Position numbers and translations under genes: made by a program. 64,000 nt of DNA from Amphiura filiformis (taxonomy: Eukaryota > Echinodermata > Ophiuroidea > Amphilepidida > Amphiuridae): assembly GCF_039555335.1 (NCBI RefSeq), contig NC_092636.1, positions 1,953,501-2,017,500 on the forward strand, written 5' to 3'. How positions within the stretch are numbered: the stretch's first letter is position 1; each line of letters starts with the position of its first letter. This document shows positions 24,651 to 37,554 of the stretch, piece by piece. The notes under the pieces are model-generated. The model saw only the letters and a program-made list of their open reading frames with translations. It made no database searches and was not told the origin of the DNA.

Positions 24651-27000
24651 TAATATGAAAGGGCTTGAGCCAGGTCCTATCTGTAATAGCTGCCAGGAGT
24701 CATTTTGAGATGTGAACAATATAGAATGCAGGAGAAATTGTCTATAGGGCAGCTTTTTGCATATAAGGCCTTCTTGCAATAACCCCTTGAATTAAATGAT
24801 GTGATTTATTTACATCAGCCAGAATACTCTACTAGAAAAGATGCCAAAAGGCAGTATGTGACTACGAGGGCAACATTTTATTGGTAACATGTTGAGCCCA
24901 ATAAAACCAGTAGACATTGCTCTTGAATTTACCACTACTTTATCATTATTGTCAAGGACATTTATGTGTACAGAAATTCAAAAAATCTATGGGAATTTCT
25001 TTAGATTCACACAAATCAGTTTAGGAGAATCTCGGAGTATGGATTCTCGGATTCTTGCTGAAGTTCTAGGCCTGAGCAGCTAGTGGACACATGTCTGCTG
25101 CTGGATCATAATTAATGTTCCTTTTCAAAGCCACCTGATTCAGTAGCACAGTAGCCCATCATTCCTATGCTGATTGTAGACTATGTAGCATTTTGCCGTT
25201 AATTTGCATAATTCACACGTTTGTATCATACACATTCCAATAAGCAGTAAATGCAGATATGTTAATCATGAAATAAAGTGCCTTTGTTCTCCCTCAAGTC
25301 AAATGACTTGATTATGTAATCAAATTTACCAAATGAAATCATGTGTATTAATTAACACCATTTGTATGTACTGTATATACATGTACAAGAAGTGCACTTA
25401 TGTATGCTAAACAGCTGTGTCAAATGATTCTGTGAGATTTTGACCTGCAATCATGCTGCTGGACCATATCAAAATCTGCCTAATAGTGATGGTATTTATG
25501 TAATTCTATATGTCAGTTTTTATTCCGTAAGTGTATCAATTGATTCCAGTAGTAGAAAAAACTGACTGTCTGCCAGCTGTATATATTACCATAACCAGTT
25601 TACAGGGGTGTGAAAGGCATAGCAGTCGCAGAGTGTGATTCAAAAATTGCTAGTGATCAAACGCAGGTAGCGTTTTACTTGGTACTTGGTATTGGTGACC
25701 TCCAAAAATCTCCTTGCAGAAGTTCAAACTGGAGGCTAGCGCTAGCAGCGTGCAAGTGTCGCAGTGTTTCCTTTGAAGTCAACTGGCTTGCAACTTGATT
25801 CTTGTGGCATGCTAACTGAACTGACATCATAAAAAAACCCGCCAGGCTCCTAGCGATTGGCTTTGGCTTACCCTTAAGCCCACCTCCTGTTTATCAATAC
25901 ATGCAAGAAACAAGCTAAGTACCGGTAGTCATTTTGAGCGAAGTTGTACAATCAAATCAAATCAAACATTCTATTTTATTTGATCTTTTGCGATGCCTCA
26001 TTGACAAGTGTTGAGGGGTGACCCAAAATCAATTTGATTTTCCTAAATTAAAAAACAGTTGAAATCTACTTTTCCATACTTACACCATCAACATAGGAAA
26101 CAGTGTTACCCATGGCATGACTTATACAAAAAAAGTACTAGTCTCTCCTTAAGTCTAAGCCTACCTCCATTTTTGGAGTGGAATTGCCTATAGTGGGTGG
26201 GTTACGGTAACACAAGTGGTTACAGTAGTGTGATATCTAATAGATTGCTGGAATCTTGATACTTCTTTACTTTCTATAGATTGGATATATTATAAAGAGG
26301 AAAGCATCAATTTGCAAATTAAACTCTCAACACAAGTTAGACCAGGACCAGGTCTAACTTTAGACATGGTCTTACTATGGAGGTTAGACTTAGGAGGGAC
26401 TTCTTTAATCATTGCCCCTTTATACTCCTGGCAAAGTCCAAAAATTCAGTACGTCCATCTATTATGTATTTGCCCTACAATAATAAAGAATAAGGTTGGT
26501 AAATACTTCCTTCCTTCTCCATAGTTCTAATCTCCATAGTTTTGTGCACACCTCGGTTTTTATAATAAATGTAACAAGTTGCCTTATGAGGTTAGTCATA
26601 TAGTTATGCTCCAGGAGCATGATTGAGCACAATCTCACAGAAGTCTTTTCCAAAAGGAACTGCCACTCCTTTGGATAGGTCAGTTTTTGAGAGGCTACAA
26701 TTATTATTTGATCTGAAATTTATAACAATAGCAGGTACTTGCAACAGCCTCATGAAAGCTCACTTTTGACTGAAATCATTGCGAAGTTGCTTAAGGTGTG
26801 TGCATGTGTACTGTTTGTTGGCACATTTGATTTTTTTACCATATTTATTGTTCAATGTAGAAGTTAAATATTTGATATTGGTTGATTTTCATTTGATGTA
26901 CTTAATTGCAATTGTGATTTAATAAGACCAAAATGATTTTAAAAACTTATTTTTTATAAATCGATAAATCAGAGAAATGTGCAAATGAGATATGGACATA
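24651..27000. other. Intergenic stretch without recognised genes
   Basis: Degraded pieces of the gattctgtgag/ctggaccata fold-back (best copy at 29530-29660) occur near 25428-25480 and 26595-26645. Open frames are short and unsupported. Confidence 0.4.
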
Positions 27001-27347
27001 TTAAAGGGGCATTTCGTGATCCACCGCCTCATCCCCCACTTTTCTCAAAAAAAGTTGAGATTTTTATATCACTGGAAACCTCTGGCTACATAATGTTTAT
27101 GTACAAAATATTTCTTGCAGATTAATTCGTTTAGCAAAGATATCGTGAAATTTGAATTTCGTTCTGGTGCACCAGAACGAAATTACAACGCATTGTCTAT
27201 GGAGCAGTGTAATACACATAATCATGCATAACTCATGAACGCATAAAATCGGAATCAACTGAAATTTTGGGAATAGGTTTTTTTTGTGGATATCTAATGA
27301 AAAATGACATAAATAGAGGATGCTAGGATCACGAAATACTCCTTTAA
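27001..27347. mobile_element. TTAA-flanked TIR element, 347 bp
   Basis: ttaa is present at both ends, followed by aggggcatttcgtgatcc and, at the right, ggatcacgaaatactcct. TTAA target duplication is typical of piggyBac-type or Kolobok-type elements. No transposase is present. Confidence 0.8.
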
Positions 27348-27746
27348 GCATGTTAATTGTTTTTTTCCTTTTTTTTTTATCAGCATCATATTTTAAGCAT
27401 AAGTAAAATGTATAAGTATTTTCACATTATATGTTAAGTTGCGCTTAGATACACTGTAGAATATTACTTATTGTTCTGTTTGTACAGAATTCTTTTGCAC
27501 ATTCTGTTGTGTACTTCTATGAGTTTTCTTAATGAAGCTCACTGAGAAACAAAATTGTTTGTGTGAATTGCTAGTTTCATTTTCAAAATTATTTGATAGT
27601 CTTAGAGTTGGAACATCTGTGATAAGCAAATGAGAAACAGAAACTGAAAGAATTAAAGCCATAATGTACAATCTTTTACAACGAATTTGGTTAATTTGTT
27701 TAAAACCTGATTTTTTGGCCCAACTTTCACTTAAAAAAAAAAAAAA

Positions 27747-27968
27747 GGGTTTGTCTCAAAGCTCGCGCGCGAATTTGTGAGATTTGGGAAAAAAGAAATG
27801 CAGAATGTTTTTTTATTTCAAATTTTTTTTTTTTTAGTTTTTCCAAAAAAAATCGGCGAAAATCTGATTTTTTTCCTCCAAATACCATGAAAAAAGTCTG
27901 GAATAAAAAAAAAAAAAATCGCATTTCGCATTTGTTTTCAAACCACTCGTGAGCTTTGAGACAAACCA
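27747..27968. mobile_element. TIR element (ggtttgtctcaaagctc type) with homopolymer tracts
   Basis: gggtttgtctcaaagctcgc pairs with gtgagctttgagacaaacca. The interior holds long A and T tracts. Confidence 0.75.
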
Positions 27969-28370
27969 TTATTTTTTTTTTTTGCCTTATATAGAACCAG
28001 CCAAATGTGTTGTGTTTGTCGGACAACAGAGCAATTTTGTCTTAACTCAGACATATATAGAACTCCCAAGTTAAACAGCCAAAATAGCCAGCGGGGTTTC
28101 CTTTACTTTATCTTGTTATTTGGCTTAAGGTGGACAAGTAACCCTTGCTACTAATATTATTTCAGTATTTTTGGTAAATAACAACATTGAAATTTGATGG
28201 AAATTCTACATTATGGCTATAAGTACCCATATGCAATGTTATTAGCTTATAAGTGATCTAATTTGATATGTTTTCCTCAGTTTTGCCATCTTGTATCTCA
28301 ATTTTATTATTTTAACCTGATTGGGTTAGATTTGGATTAGTATCTCACTGGTGAGAGAATGAAGTATATT

Positions 28371-28567
28371 GGGCTATTACAATTGAAATCTATACACCCC
28401 CTATGGAAGACACAACCTTACACACAGGGGTGTAGATTTCAAATGGAGTCACCCATTCAGGTAACCCCATTTGAAATTCACAATCCTTGTGTAGGTCATG
28501 TCTTCCATAGGGGGTGTATGGATTTCAACGTCCATAGGGGGTGTATGGATTTCAACTGGAATAGCCC
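28371..28567. mobile_element. MITE family A with duplicated right end
   Basis: gggctattacaattgaaatc to ttcaactggaatagccc. The segment tccatagggggtgtatggat followed by ttcaac occurs twice in a row at the right end. Confidence 0.85.
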
Positions 28568-29529
28568 ATTGTGACAAGCAAACAGTAAAGGAGTTGCTAC
28601 TTCCTTTTGGTTCATATTTGTGGGATTTGGAAATGTTCAGTGTCACTTGATCAGTACAGTTTAAACAAGGTATAAGTGACTTAAAAGTTTAACTTCAACA
28701 CTACACTATTTTTCGCTCAACTGGAACATTTTCACTAGTCCGACTAGCGTCTTCAGCAGATGGTGATGCTGTGATGATATCTTGTCTACAATCGGGATAT
28801 CTCTCACTGATGACGTCATATGATCATTTTATCTACCACTACGTATGAATATCCACTTGTATAAGGTAATTTGCGCATACAGTTATTTTCGCGATTTCTA
28901 AAGGAATTCATTATTTTTGCGATTGCCCAATATTCGTCTCAGATACTTTCTATACATTATTAGATACCTTCGGGAGGTGTTAATTTCAAATTTGGAACTC
29001 CAATCGCAAAATTCACGAAATAAAACCCTCACGAAAATTAGCACTTGCACAATACCTTGATATTTTGACTGATGTATGTATGTAGTTGTGGGTACTTTGA
29101 CACATTGATTTCAGGTCACCAGTGACTGTAGCGAAGAGATTAGATCCAAAGAGGACCGACTCTGAATTGTCCAGGGCATAACACTATGATAAATCCTCCC
29201 TATTGGTTTGTGATGCTTGGAAACCAAAGTAGTGTACCTCGGGCATTTATAGGCAGAATCCTGATATTGAACAATTAATCAAGTCTTTATGCTGGTAGTG
29301 CTCAGTGTGTATTATCAACCCCAGTTATCAGCACAACACAAACAAGCACACAATTTAAAAGTTTCTTGGGCAGGCGAAATAATCCGAATGTACACTATTT
29401 TGCTCTCCATGAGCGGTACACAAACATGGAGGAGTCGGTTCTCTTGGGTTCTAAGCTCCTTGGTTAAAAATACTTCGAGCAAGTGTTGCTTATAAATTAT
29501 ACACTGCTAAATCTCTAGGGAGGGCAGAG
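28568..29529. other. Intergenic stretch around the candidate exon
   Basis: Between 28858 and 29055 are cgcgattt- and gaaaatt-rich sequences resembling a degraded palindromic element. Otherwise it holds only the candidate exon at 29115. Confidence 0.35.
29115..29181 (+). CDS. Possible terminal exon of unknown product
   Basis: After a good acceptor (cattgatttcag) the reading frame gives SPVTVAKRLDPKRTDSELSR, then A and TAA. The composition (Lys/Arg/Asp/Ser) is protein-like, unlike surrounding noise. The exon enters with one base completing a codon, the same phase as the RASA-like terminal exon, so splicing from the donor at 15910 would give Ser-Lys-Ser-Pro-Val. It could instead be the last exon of an unrecognised plus-strand gene, or chance. 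I do not recognise the peptide. Confidence 0.3.
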
Positions 29530-29660
29530 ATATCAAGAATCTGTGAGATCTTGACTTACAGCCATGCCCTTGGACCATAACTAGGTAACCTATATGAGAT
29601 GGTTAAATTTCTTATGGTCCAGGAGCATGGTTTTTGGTCAAACCTCACAGAATCAAGATA
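29530..29660. mobile_element. Fold-back element (ctggaccataa type)
   Basis: atatcaagaatctgtgagat pairs with aacctcacagaatcaagata, and the inner ccatgcccttggaccataa with ttatggtccaggagcatgg. Weaker relatives lie near 25440, 26610, 30660 and 31680. Confidence 0.7.
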
Positions 29661-32600
29661 CCAAGGTATTATATGACATGTTAACTGGCTCAATGTACTT
29701 GAAACATATAAATCTGTAGACAGGTCACGTTACCATACTGAGCCAACTTTGTATTTCATGAGCAATAAAATCATGATAAAACATCCTGAATTTTGTGTAT
29801 TTTTGGTACTTACTAAAGAAGTATAGACCTTTGAGGTGGAAACACCCCTATCATTTTGGTGATAGGGGTGTTCAGACGCCCCATAAAAGGCAATTTGTAG
29901 GGGGTTTATTTATGTCCACCTTTTATACAAAATCTGTGCGAGGGCACACTTCATTAGAAAAAGGTTTATATTATATTCTGGAAGTCCTGCATCCCCATTT
30001 ATATTATGATGTGGGTCCCGCCATATTTTCCTCATAGCTGGGTCACAGTAGATGTAGACCCTCCCTCGGGTCCGTGGAGAACGACTGGTAATGTAGATTA
30101 CATAGCATTAAAAATCAACCCAAGCGGTCACTGAAATTTAGCGTTCAATATAGGAGGTGTGATTAGTCTAGTGGCATCAATTTGTGTAGAAAGAGGAATT
30201 GGTTTTTTGGCGCTGTGAATTGGTTTTTGGCGCTGTGTATTTAGAATCGGGGGTGAAGGACTATGGCATATTTTGATAGGCTATTATGTAGGCCTATCGT
30301 TCCATTATCCAGGCCGGACCGAACCGAGACTGTGGGACAGTCTACAGTAGATGAAGACTTATGATGCACATTGACTCAATATGCATTTGAACAACGACTC
30401 ATAAAAAATAATAAATCACAAATTCAAACTGTTTTTGTTAAAAAGATTTTTATTAACAAGAAAACATATGTAGTGAGGAAATTTCCGCCACCTTGTATTA
30501 GTGACCATCAAAATGTATACAAATTACCAGTCAGTATCTAATTTATAAATAAAGTCATCATTCAATGTACAAAATTATCTATTTACAGTACACCCTCCCT
30601 CTGATAGGAAGAAACAATTACACCATAGCTTGTTTAACAGTACACGTTAGGTTTTGACCGACAACTATACTCCTGGACCATAAGAAATCAAGATGCCGTT
30701 GTTATAAGTTGGGCTTTATTCCGTCACTGCAAGTGGGAGGTAGGAGCCATGGTTCCAGTCATTGAACTGCAGTTTACTTCTTAATATTTAATAGGAAAAG
30801 AGTTGAGGAAGCCATTAATTGCATTTATAGGTCTTGCGTTTGCCAACAATAGATCAAAATTAAAGTTTTGGGCATTTCCCCATCCAAAGTAAAATCCTGC
30901 ACATGGGGTGGAAATTGCACTCCTTACAAAATTATATGAAGCTTTGGGATTTCCTTTAACCATTCCTCTTGTGTGTCACCTTTTTGTCTCAATATTTGAG
31001 TACAAGCACCGCTAGGTCATGCTTCCCTCCAACATGCCTGAAGCATTTATTAGAAAGGTAAAAACTACCTTCTGGTGGTCTGTGTGGCACACACCAACAT
31101 CGACCGGTTGATAATTACATTATACAGCAGAGACACTGAAATGAATACCGGGATCGATACACGTGAATGTGCTATGCACGATTTGATATTCAGACGATAA
31201 ATCTTTGGATACCGGGGTAGAAAATGATGAATATTTCCCGTAATTTATTTAGTCTAAAGAAGCCAGATTTTGTTCCTTGCACTTGAATATATGTGTTGAA
31301 CGGATATGATGGTTGTTAGCTTGCGTCTTGAGAAAGAACTGTGCGTCTAGCTGCACTCACTCGTAGAGGCAGTCTAAAAGCAGAATGGAGAGGTCAATTA
31401 CCAGGCTATTGGATGTCCCTCGGCTCATTATGCGTCTCAAAGGTCGGAACAAAATTGCCATGCGTGGCTGTGGATTCAACCTATATACCATGGCGATTTC
31501 TGCCATGAAGATATCAGGGCGATGACACTGTGTGACATCAAGCATTAGTCTCATAGTCAAAGTTTGATGGTTCACTCAGTGCAATTTTCTGATATTGATT
31601 TTCTTATTTTCTAAGATGGGGTCTAGGAGATGGGGAAAGCAAGTTAAGTATCATCTTATAATAATGAATAGCTGCTCTATGAGGTATATAATTTAGGAGC
31701 ATGGTTGAAGGTCAAATATTGCATGGACAGAACTCATTCTTTTACTCAACTACATGTTTAAAATTTGCTCACTTTTTAATCAGTGACTCCTTGTATAGCA
31801 GATCAATTCATGATATCAGATGACAAATGGATGAATTGGACATTTTAATCGCTTATTTTTTTTATTTTTTGATGGTGAGCTTGGCATAAGATCACATAGG
31901 GTCAGCTGCCATCCCAGTAAGATTTTGTTTAGAAGCAAGCAAATTCATTTTGTGGTCAACATTTCAAAGAGTTAGTGGGTGACACATTAAACATCACCTC
32001 TTTTATTGCCAATAGGTACAATGTGATTTTGACAAACCCCTACCTGAATATTGTCAATATATAATGAATTTTTAAACCCTTTTCTGTGATTTTTCAGTGA
32101 AAAAAGTTGGAAATTGACTCCAATGTAGCAACTAGAAAATGCATAACGCTTCATACAAGGGGGGGTCTTCAAGGTTTTAAAAACAAGATAACTGTTACAA
32201 CGAACTTTTTTTATGCCTTATGATGGTTTCTCAAATGCAACCTGCCACAGTCATACATGTACAACTTGCTTTGAAAGGCCCATTCAGTGATTTGTATTGC
32301 TCATCCACAAGATCATAAAAATCATCAAAATTCAGAATTTGACACCTTTGTTAGTGTCATAGATGTGCTAGTGGTTAAACCCAAAGCTGTATATGAAAGA
32401 CCAAATAAGACATTTAAGGTGAATCTGTAATTTCTCTACTTAAGTAGATAAATTAGCTACATGTATTTGTCAATCAATACAGCTGTTTTCATCATTTTTT
32501 TGCCAAATTTTTCATTTAAAAATACTTAATGACAATTTTAATGACTTATCCTTCACTTTTAGGCAATTTAGACACAATTGTAATTTCTTTACACTTTTGC

Positions 32601-33348
32601 TGGGATCACTGTAAAAATAGAATAGAAAGAAATAGATTTGTACCATACAAACAACAAAATCTGAAAACCTAAGATGATGCCAACTCTATTGCTGTGTTCA
32701 GCCCTGGTTCAGGGCTCAGTGCATCTTAACTTCAAATGTGTTGCAATCAATTTTGTTTCCCCTTTTATCAAATTCATCACATACTGTAAAGATTTGCATA
32801 CATGGGGCCCCTATTTGACATACGAATAAAAACTAAGGGTCCGTGCCCTTATTTGCTGGTGGGAATTTTACAGGAGTGCACTTTTAGTTTGTGCCTAAAG
32901 TTCCAGTTATGTCAAGGGAGCCCATATGCGCCATTAGGCGAATCTTTACGGTAGTATATGTCCAAGTACTTCATCTCTTGTGTCCAGCACAATTAAATTG
33001 CATTCACTCGTCAGATTTAATTGCACTCATTCACTCATCAAATCAAAACACAAAATATATACACAGTTTGTTCATGATTTACATAATGGTACACATTGAA
33101 ACACAATCTTCTAAAATAGGGTGGTCAAAGGTGACCATAAGTCACTGAAGAACGCCAGTTTTGTAAGAATCAAAAATGACATTTTCCCCATTAAATGTGA
33201 TCAAAATATACGGATGTTGTGATTAGGCTTTAAGTATTTTCACTCTTGGCAAGTGTGTGCGCATATCAATGGGCAGTTTTAAGAAAGTTTAGAAACTGAC
33301 TTGCTGATCGTAAAAGACTATAGTTCAATTTTCTCACTAGCCCTAATT
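29661..33348. other. Intergenic stretch, no supported gene
   Basis: Two minus-strand open frames (30781-30963, 31357-31575) have somewhat protein-like composition, but no recognised family or splice context. Fold-back fragments lie near 29838-29870 and 30660. Confidence 0.35.
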
Positions 33349-33532
33349 GGGCTATTCTAACTGAAATCCATACACCCTCTATGGAAGACATTACCTTAAT
33401 CTTCCACACAGGGAGTGTAGATTTCAAATGGAGTCCCCTATTCAGGTAGCCCCATTTGAAATTCCCACTCCCTGCGTGGGAGATTAAGGTCATGTCTTCC
33501 ATAGGTGTATGGATTTCAACTAGATTAGCCCA
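33349..33532. mobile_element. MITE family A copy
   Basis: gggctattctaactgaaatc to gatttcaactagattagccc; near full length. Confidence 0.85.
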
Positions 33533-34418
33533 TTCTGATTAACCCTAACTCTCTTTCTGTTTTTCGGCAGAGGAAAGAAGGAAAGAAATCTCTGGTCCGG
33601 TTTTGATGGACCTGTCGGGTGCTGATCAGAAGACCTGGGATAGCACCCCACGAGGGTGTAGCTCATCCATTTTTGCCTATATTATGTTTCCACTATCACA
33701 TGGGGTACTTGGGCTTGGGGCGCTCAGAGTTAATGATTCAGTTGACCAATAATATAAGGTTAAGAACTATGAAAAAAGTTCACATGATTATTTGATAGAA
33801 TATGTCAATATTACTTAAGAATACACCCCATGTTTCTAAAAAAAACAACTGAGTATATACTTTCAATATAGCAGACACTGAATAGCAAAATTGAAAAAAC
33901 AAGATAACAATGTACTACTGTGATTGTACACGCTTGTTTAAAGATATGTAATACAGAAGGGCAATACAATACATAATACAGTCCAAGTTTCCATAGGACT
34001 GCCCCTGATATTGTCCATAACACACTGTATGGAGGACCCACACTATACAATTGACGCTTTGAACGGTCATCTCAAAATGAGGTTCCACCCGCAAACTGTG
34101 TGTGTAAGTGAGGTTACCTTGAACAGCCCTTGGATTGTGTATGATCCTTTGTCAGTCAGTCTAATCAGGGATCATAATATACGGTCCCTGGTTAGATCAA
34201 AACTTTAAACAAGTGCAGTGCTAGCCAGAAGTACTAGGCTGGTAACACAATAATACAAAATACACATTGAAAATTGTGTCACGTAAAAGCACCACATCAC
34301 CAAAAGTACATGCGGGGAAAAAGTACAACGATTTGATCTTTGGTCAACATATATAATGGAAAACACATATTTGTAACAATCAAGGTTTTAAAGACTGATG
34401 CATAATTCCTTTTACAAT

Positions 34419-34615
34419 GGGCTGTTCCAGTTAACATCCATACACACCCCTATGGAGGCCACTACCATAGGGGTGTGTAAATTCTTCCACACAGGGAGTG
34501 TAAATTTCAAATGGGGTTACCTTAATGGGCAACTCCCATTTCAAATCTACACCCCCTGTGTGAGAGATTAATGCAGTCTTCCATATGGGGTGTATGGATT
34601 TCAACTGGAATAGCC
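34419..34615. mobile_element. MITE family A copy
   Basis: ggctgttccagttaacatcc to gatttcaactggaatagcc, with a small internal duplication around accccta/ccataggggtgtg in the left arm. Confidence 0.8.
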
Positions 34616-35256
34616 TAATTACAGGCATGCTGCGAGCATGAAGTGCATGAATCAGAAAGCACATGATCAGTAATTTTATCATTCCAGATTTGCGATATAT
34701 GATTAGCCAAGTTGAGGGGGCTAGCCCCACCATCTAATACGCATTGCATGCCTGTTAACAAGTTAAAGGAATCATGACAAACAGATTCATTGTAATACCA
34801 ATAAATAAGCTCATCCACTCTCATCTTTACAATTTACAATCTTTAAAATAGCACTTCAGAATAATTTACAAAATTGTTCATGGTATATAGTGTATTTACA
34901 GTGTAAAAGAAACAAGCAAATTTGAAGGGTAGTAAGTTATCAAACCTTAGAATGAGATTTGTGGCAATCTCAAGCACAAAATACATCAAAAACAACAATA
35001 ATACAAAAACACCTCAAGTGAATCTACTCTTACTATATTGAATTCTCAGACAAAGGTGTATGTATATATGCCTGGCATCTTGTCAATGCCTGTGTATTAA
35101 TTTGCAGCATCTCCGTACTTAGCAGCTGGCTGCTTTAGTAACAACATTGCGTAGCATGATTAGTATAATTTTATGTAAGTTGTGCACTTGTTACATCATT
35201 ATTATGTTTTGATGAGTCCAAGTGTGTGAAAATATTGGATCCAAAACATAATAATG
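34616..35256. other. Intergenic stretch, nothing recognised
   Basis: AT-rich; no exon or repeat seen. Confidence 0.4.
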
Positions 35257-35393
35257 ATAAAATTGGATGCTTACGCCCAATATTTATTGGTCTCGCTATG
35301 AGTTTTGAAATATTGGACTTGACTACGTCTCGTCCAATATTTTAAAACTCATAGCTCGACCAATAAATATGGGCTCAATCGATCCAATTTTAT
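35257..35393. mobile_element. Near-perfect 137 bp hairpin element
   Basis: Two 62-base arms (starting ataaaattggatgcttacgc; ending gatccaattttat) pair with few mismatches around a 13-base loop (ttgactacgtctc). The short loop and lack of body make it almost pure hairpin. Confidence 0.85.
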
Positions 35394-35464
35394 ATCAAAT
35401 GTACGCATGTGTCCGAGAATTAAATATAGGTATAGTAGTTGTGTATGTAAACAGTTATTCCAAA

Positions 35465-35611
35465 TCGTCGTTGGGGAGGAAAAACCTCCTATGTGTTATT
35501 AGCCCCTGAACATGTTTAAAGCAAAACCTCCCATGTAACCTCTTGGCAGTTTTCTTTTAAGCATGTTCTGGGGCCACAACTACATAGGAGGTTTTTCCTG
35601 CCCAACGACGA
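35465..35611. mobile_element. TIR element (tcgtcgttgggg type)
   Basis: tcgtcgttggggaggaaaaa pairs with ggtttttcctgcccaacgac, continuing into cctcctatgt / acataggagg. Confidence 0.8.
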
Positions 35612-35663
35612 AATGTTGTGCGCAAACTCTTACAAAATTTACAGATCAACTTGTCTTTGTCTA

Positions 35664-35769
35664 CTGAGTTATTCCAGTTGAAATCCATACACCCCCTGAC
35701 ATTACCATAATCTTCAACACATGGCTATGTCTTCTATAGGGAGTGTATGGATTTCAACTGGAATAACCA
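35664..35769. mobile_element. MITE family A, internally deleted copy
   Basis: Both tips (ttattccagttgaaatccat, atggatttcaactggaataa) are well preserved but the centre is reduced, giving about 105 bases instead of 190. Confidence 0.85.
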
Positions 35770-36345
35770 GTATGCAATAGGATATGCTTTCATATTTTTA
35801 TTTATTGCCTAAATTCAAAACTTATACCCTACAAAATGGCTGCTGTCACTAAGCAACAAGTGTTATGCTTTGTTTAATACCAACACAGAATATAAGTGGA
35901 AGCATATCACAATATCCGCATCAAATTTATATTATGTGCTATAATTTCTTTTCCCTAGCATAATTGCAACTATTTTCATTACAAAATGTATGAGCGATGG
36001 TTATGGGGCTATTAGGTCAATCAAACATCATAAATCTGGATTAATGCTACATATATCGCCTTATCTGTACTTCCTGGTTCATGCACCACATGCTCCAAGT
36101 ATGCCAATTTTGAGAAAAGAAATTGCAGCACATTATATTTTACAAGGCTGGTAAACCTTCACCCTTTCTTACAGCATTTCTGATTGGGTAATTATTTGAT
36201 ATATTCTTCTTGTTGACCAATCAGCAGGTAGCACTCATGGGGTTAATGACTCCACTCATAGTGCCATGTGAAATCAGCTTCATGTACATGTATAAGATTT
36301 TTTCTCACAGCTTAAAAAGTTTACTGCCACCATTTTCTGCAATTA

Positions 36346-36515
36346 GAGAATAAAGGTATTGTTTTTAGCTACTGTCGTGCATCTATCGTCTCATATAGCA
36401 CGGGCAAAATCATTATTTTTCGCCACATTATTTTACGCCAAAAATAATGATGTCACCCGTGTTATATGAGACAATAGATGCACGACAGCAGCTAAAATTA
36501 TAACCTTTATTCTCA
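36346..36515. mobile_element. Long-arm hairpin element
   Basis: gagaataaaggtattgtttt ... aattataacctttattctc; inner arms cgtgcatctatcgtctcata / tatgagacaatagatgcacg pair closely, as do atcattattttt / aaaaataatgat. Confidence 0.85.
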
Positions 36516-37069
36516 TTTTTAAACACTTCAATTCAAATAAAAATATACCAAATTATAATCAAATTAAATTCTTCATTTGACAAGGAATTATCAATAGCGT
36601 TCTTTCAATCAATAGAAATTCTTGGCATAGGGTTTAGAATTGATCAGTCCCGTTGATGCTATGCACCTCCGATTGGTTAAAATAGTGTGTGCATGTATCA
36701 CATCGACTCACACGCTCTGAACCGTGTTATATCGTGTCATATCACACAGCTAAGAACCAATAAGATTGCAGGAACTTTCTCAAGTGTTTAAGAATGGTTA
36801 ATATAAATTATGTATTACTAGAAAACAAATTATATATACTTTGAGAATGAAAGATATCATATTTTAGTCATCTACTGAATTGAATTGCTTCAGGTCCAAA
36901 TGCCATTGGGTGATTGGTATTTCATTAATGACTTGCAAGTGATTACTTGTTACTTGAGATTGGAATCTGTATTGCTAACCTTCAGTTTTCTTGTTGGTCC
37001 CCAGAGATGTGAGATTGTATGTACAGTGCATTTTACACCACCACCTCCCTTATTCAAATACTGAGCATT

Positions 37070-37257
37070 GGGTTATTCCAGTTTAAATTCATACAGCCCC
37101 TATGGAAGACATATGACTTTAATCTCCCACTGAGGGGTGTAGATTTCATATGGAGTCACCCATTCAGGTAACCCCATTTGAATTCACACTCCCTGTGTGG
37201 AAGATTAAGGCCATATCGTCCATATGGGGGTGTATGGATTTCAACAAGAATAACCCA
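37070..37257. mobile_element. MITE family A copy
   Basis: gggttattccagtttaaatt to gatttcaacaagaataaccc; near full length. Confidence 0.85.
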
Positions 37258-37554
37258 TTGTTTTAGGTTGGAATAGTCTGAGGTTCTCAACCTTATTTGT
37301 TCACAGGCCATAAGACAAAACACATTTCAAACATAGCATGTTTGAGCTGAGACAAATATAAGTTATATTCATCTCAGGTTTGAGGGCCATATACATCTCC
37401 TTTCCATTTTGGAGTTGGTTAAGGGCCAAATATCAGTATTTTGGCGGCGCCATTTGACATTTGAGCTGCCTGGTGAGAACACTTGGTACAGGTACTCGAT
37501 GAAACCTGGTGAAATCATGCCAGACCCTACATAGTAGAAATACCACACTAGTTA

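Noticed and set aside
30781..30963. Minus-strand open frame of 60 codons with protein-like composition (GFYFGWGN, LLLANARPINA)
   Set aside because: No family recognised, an in-frame stop just upstream and no splice support; length is within chance expectation.
31357..31575. Minus-strand open frame of 72 codons
   Set aside because: No similarity recognised and no splice context; the ATG is not supported.
33571..33680. Acceptor-like tttttcggcag followed by a short open stretch
   Set aside because: No matching donor or recognised peptide; the frame is not distinguishable from chance.
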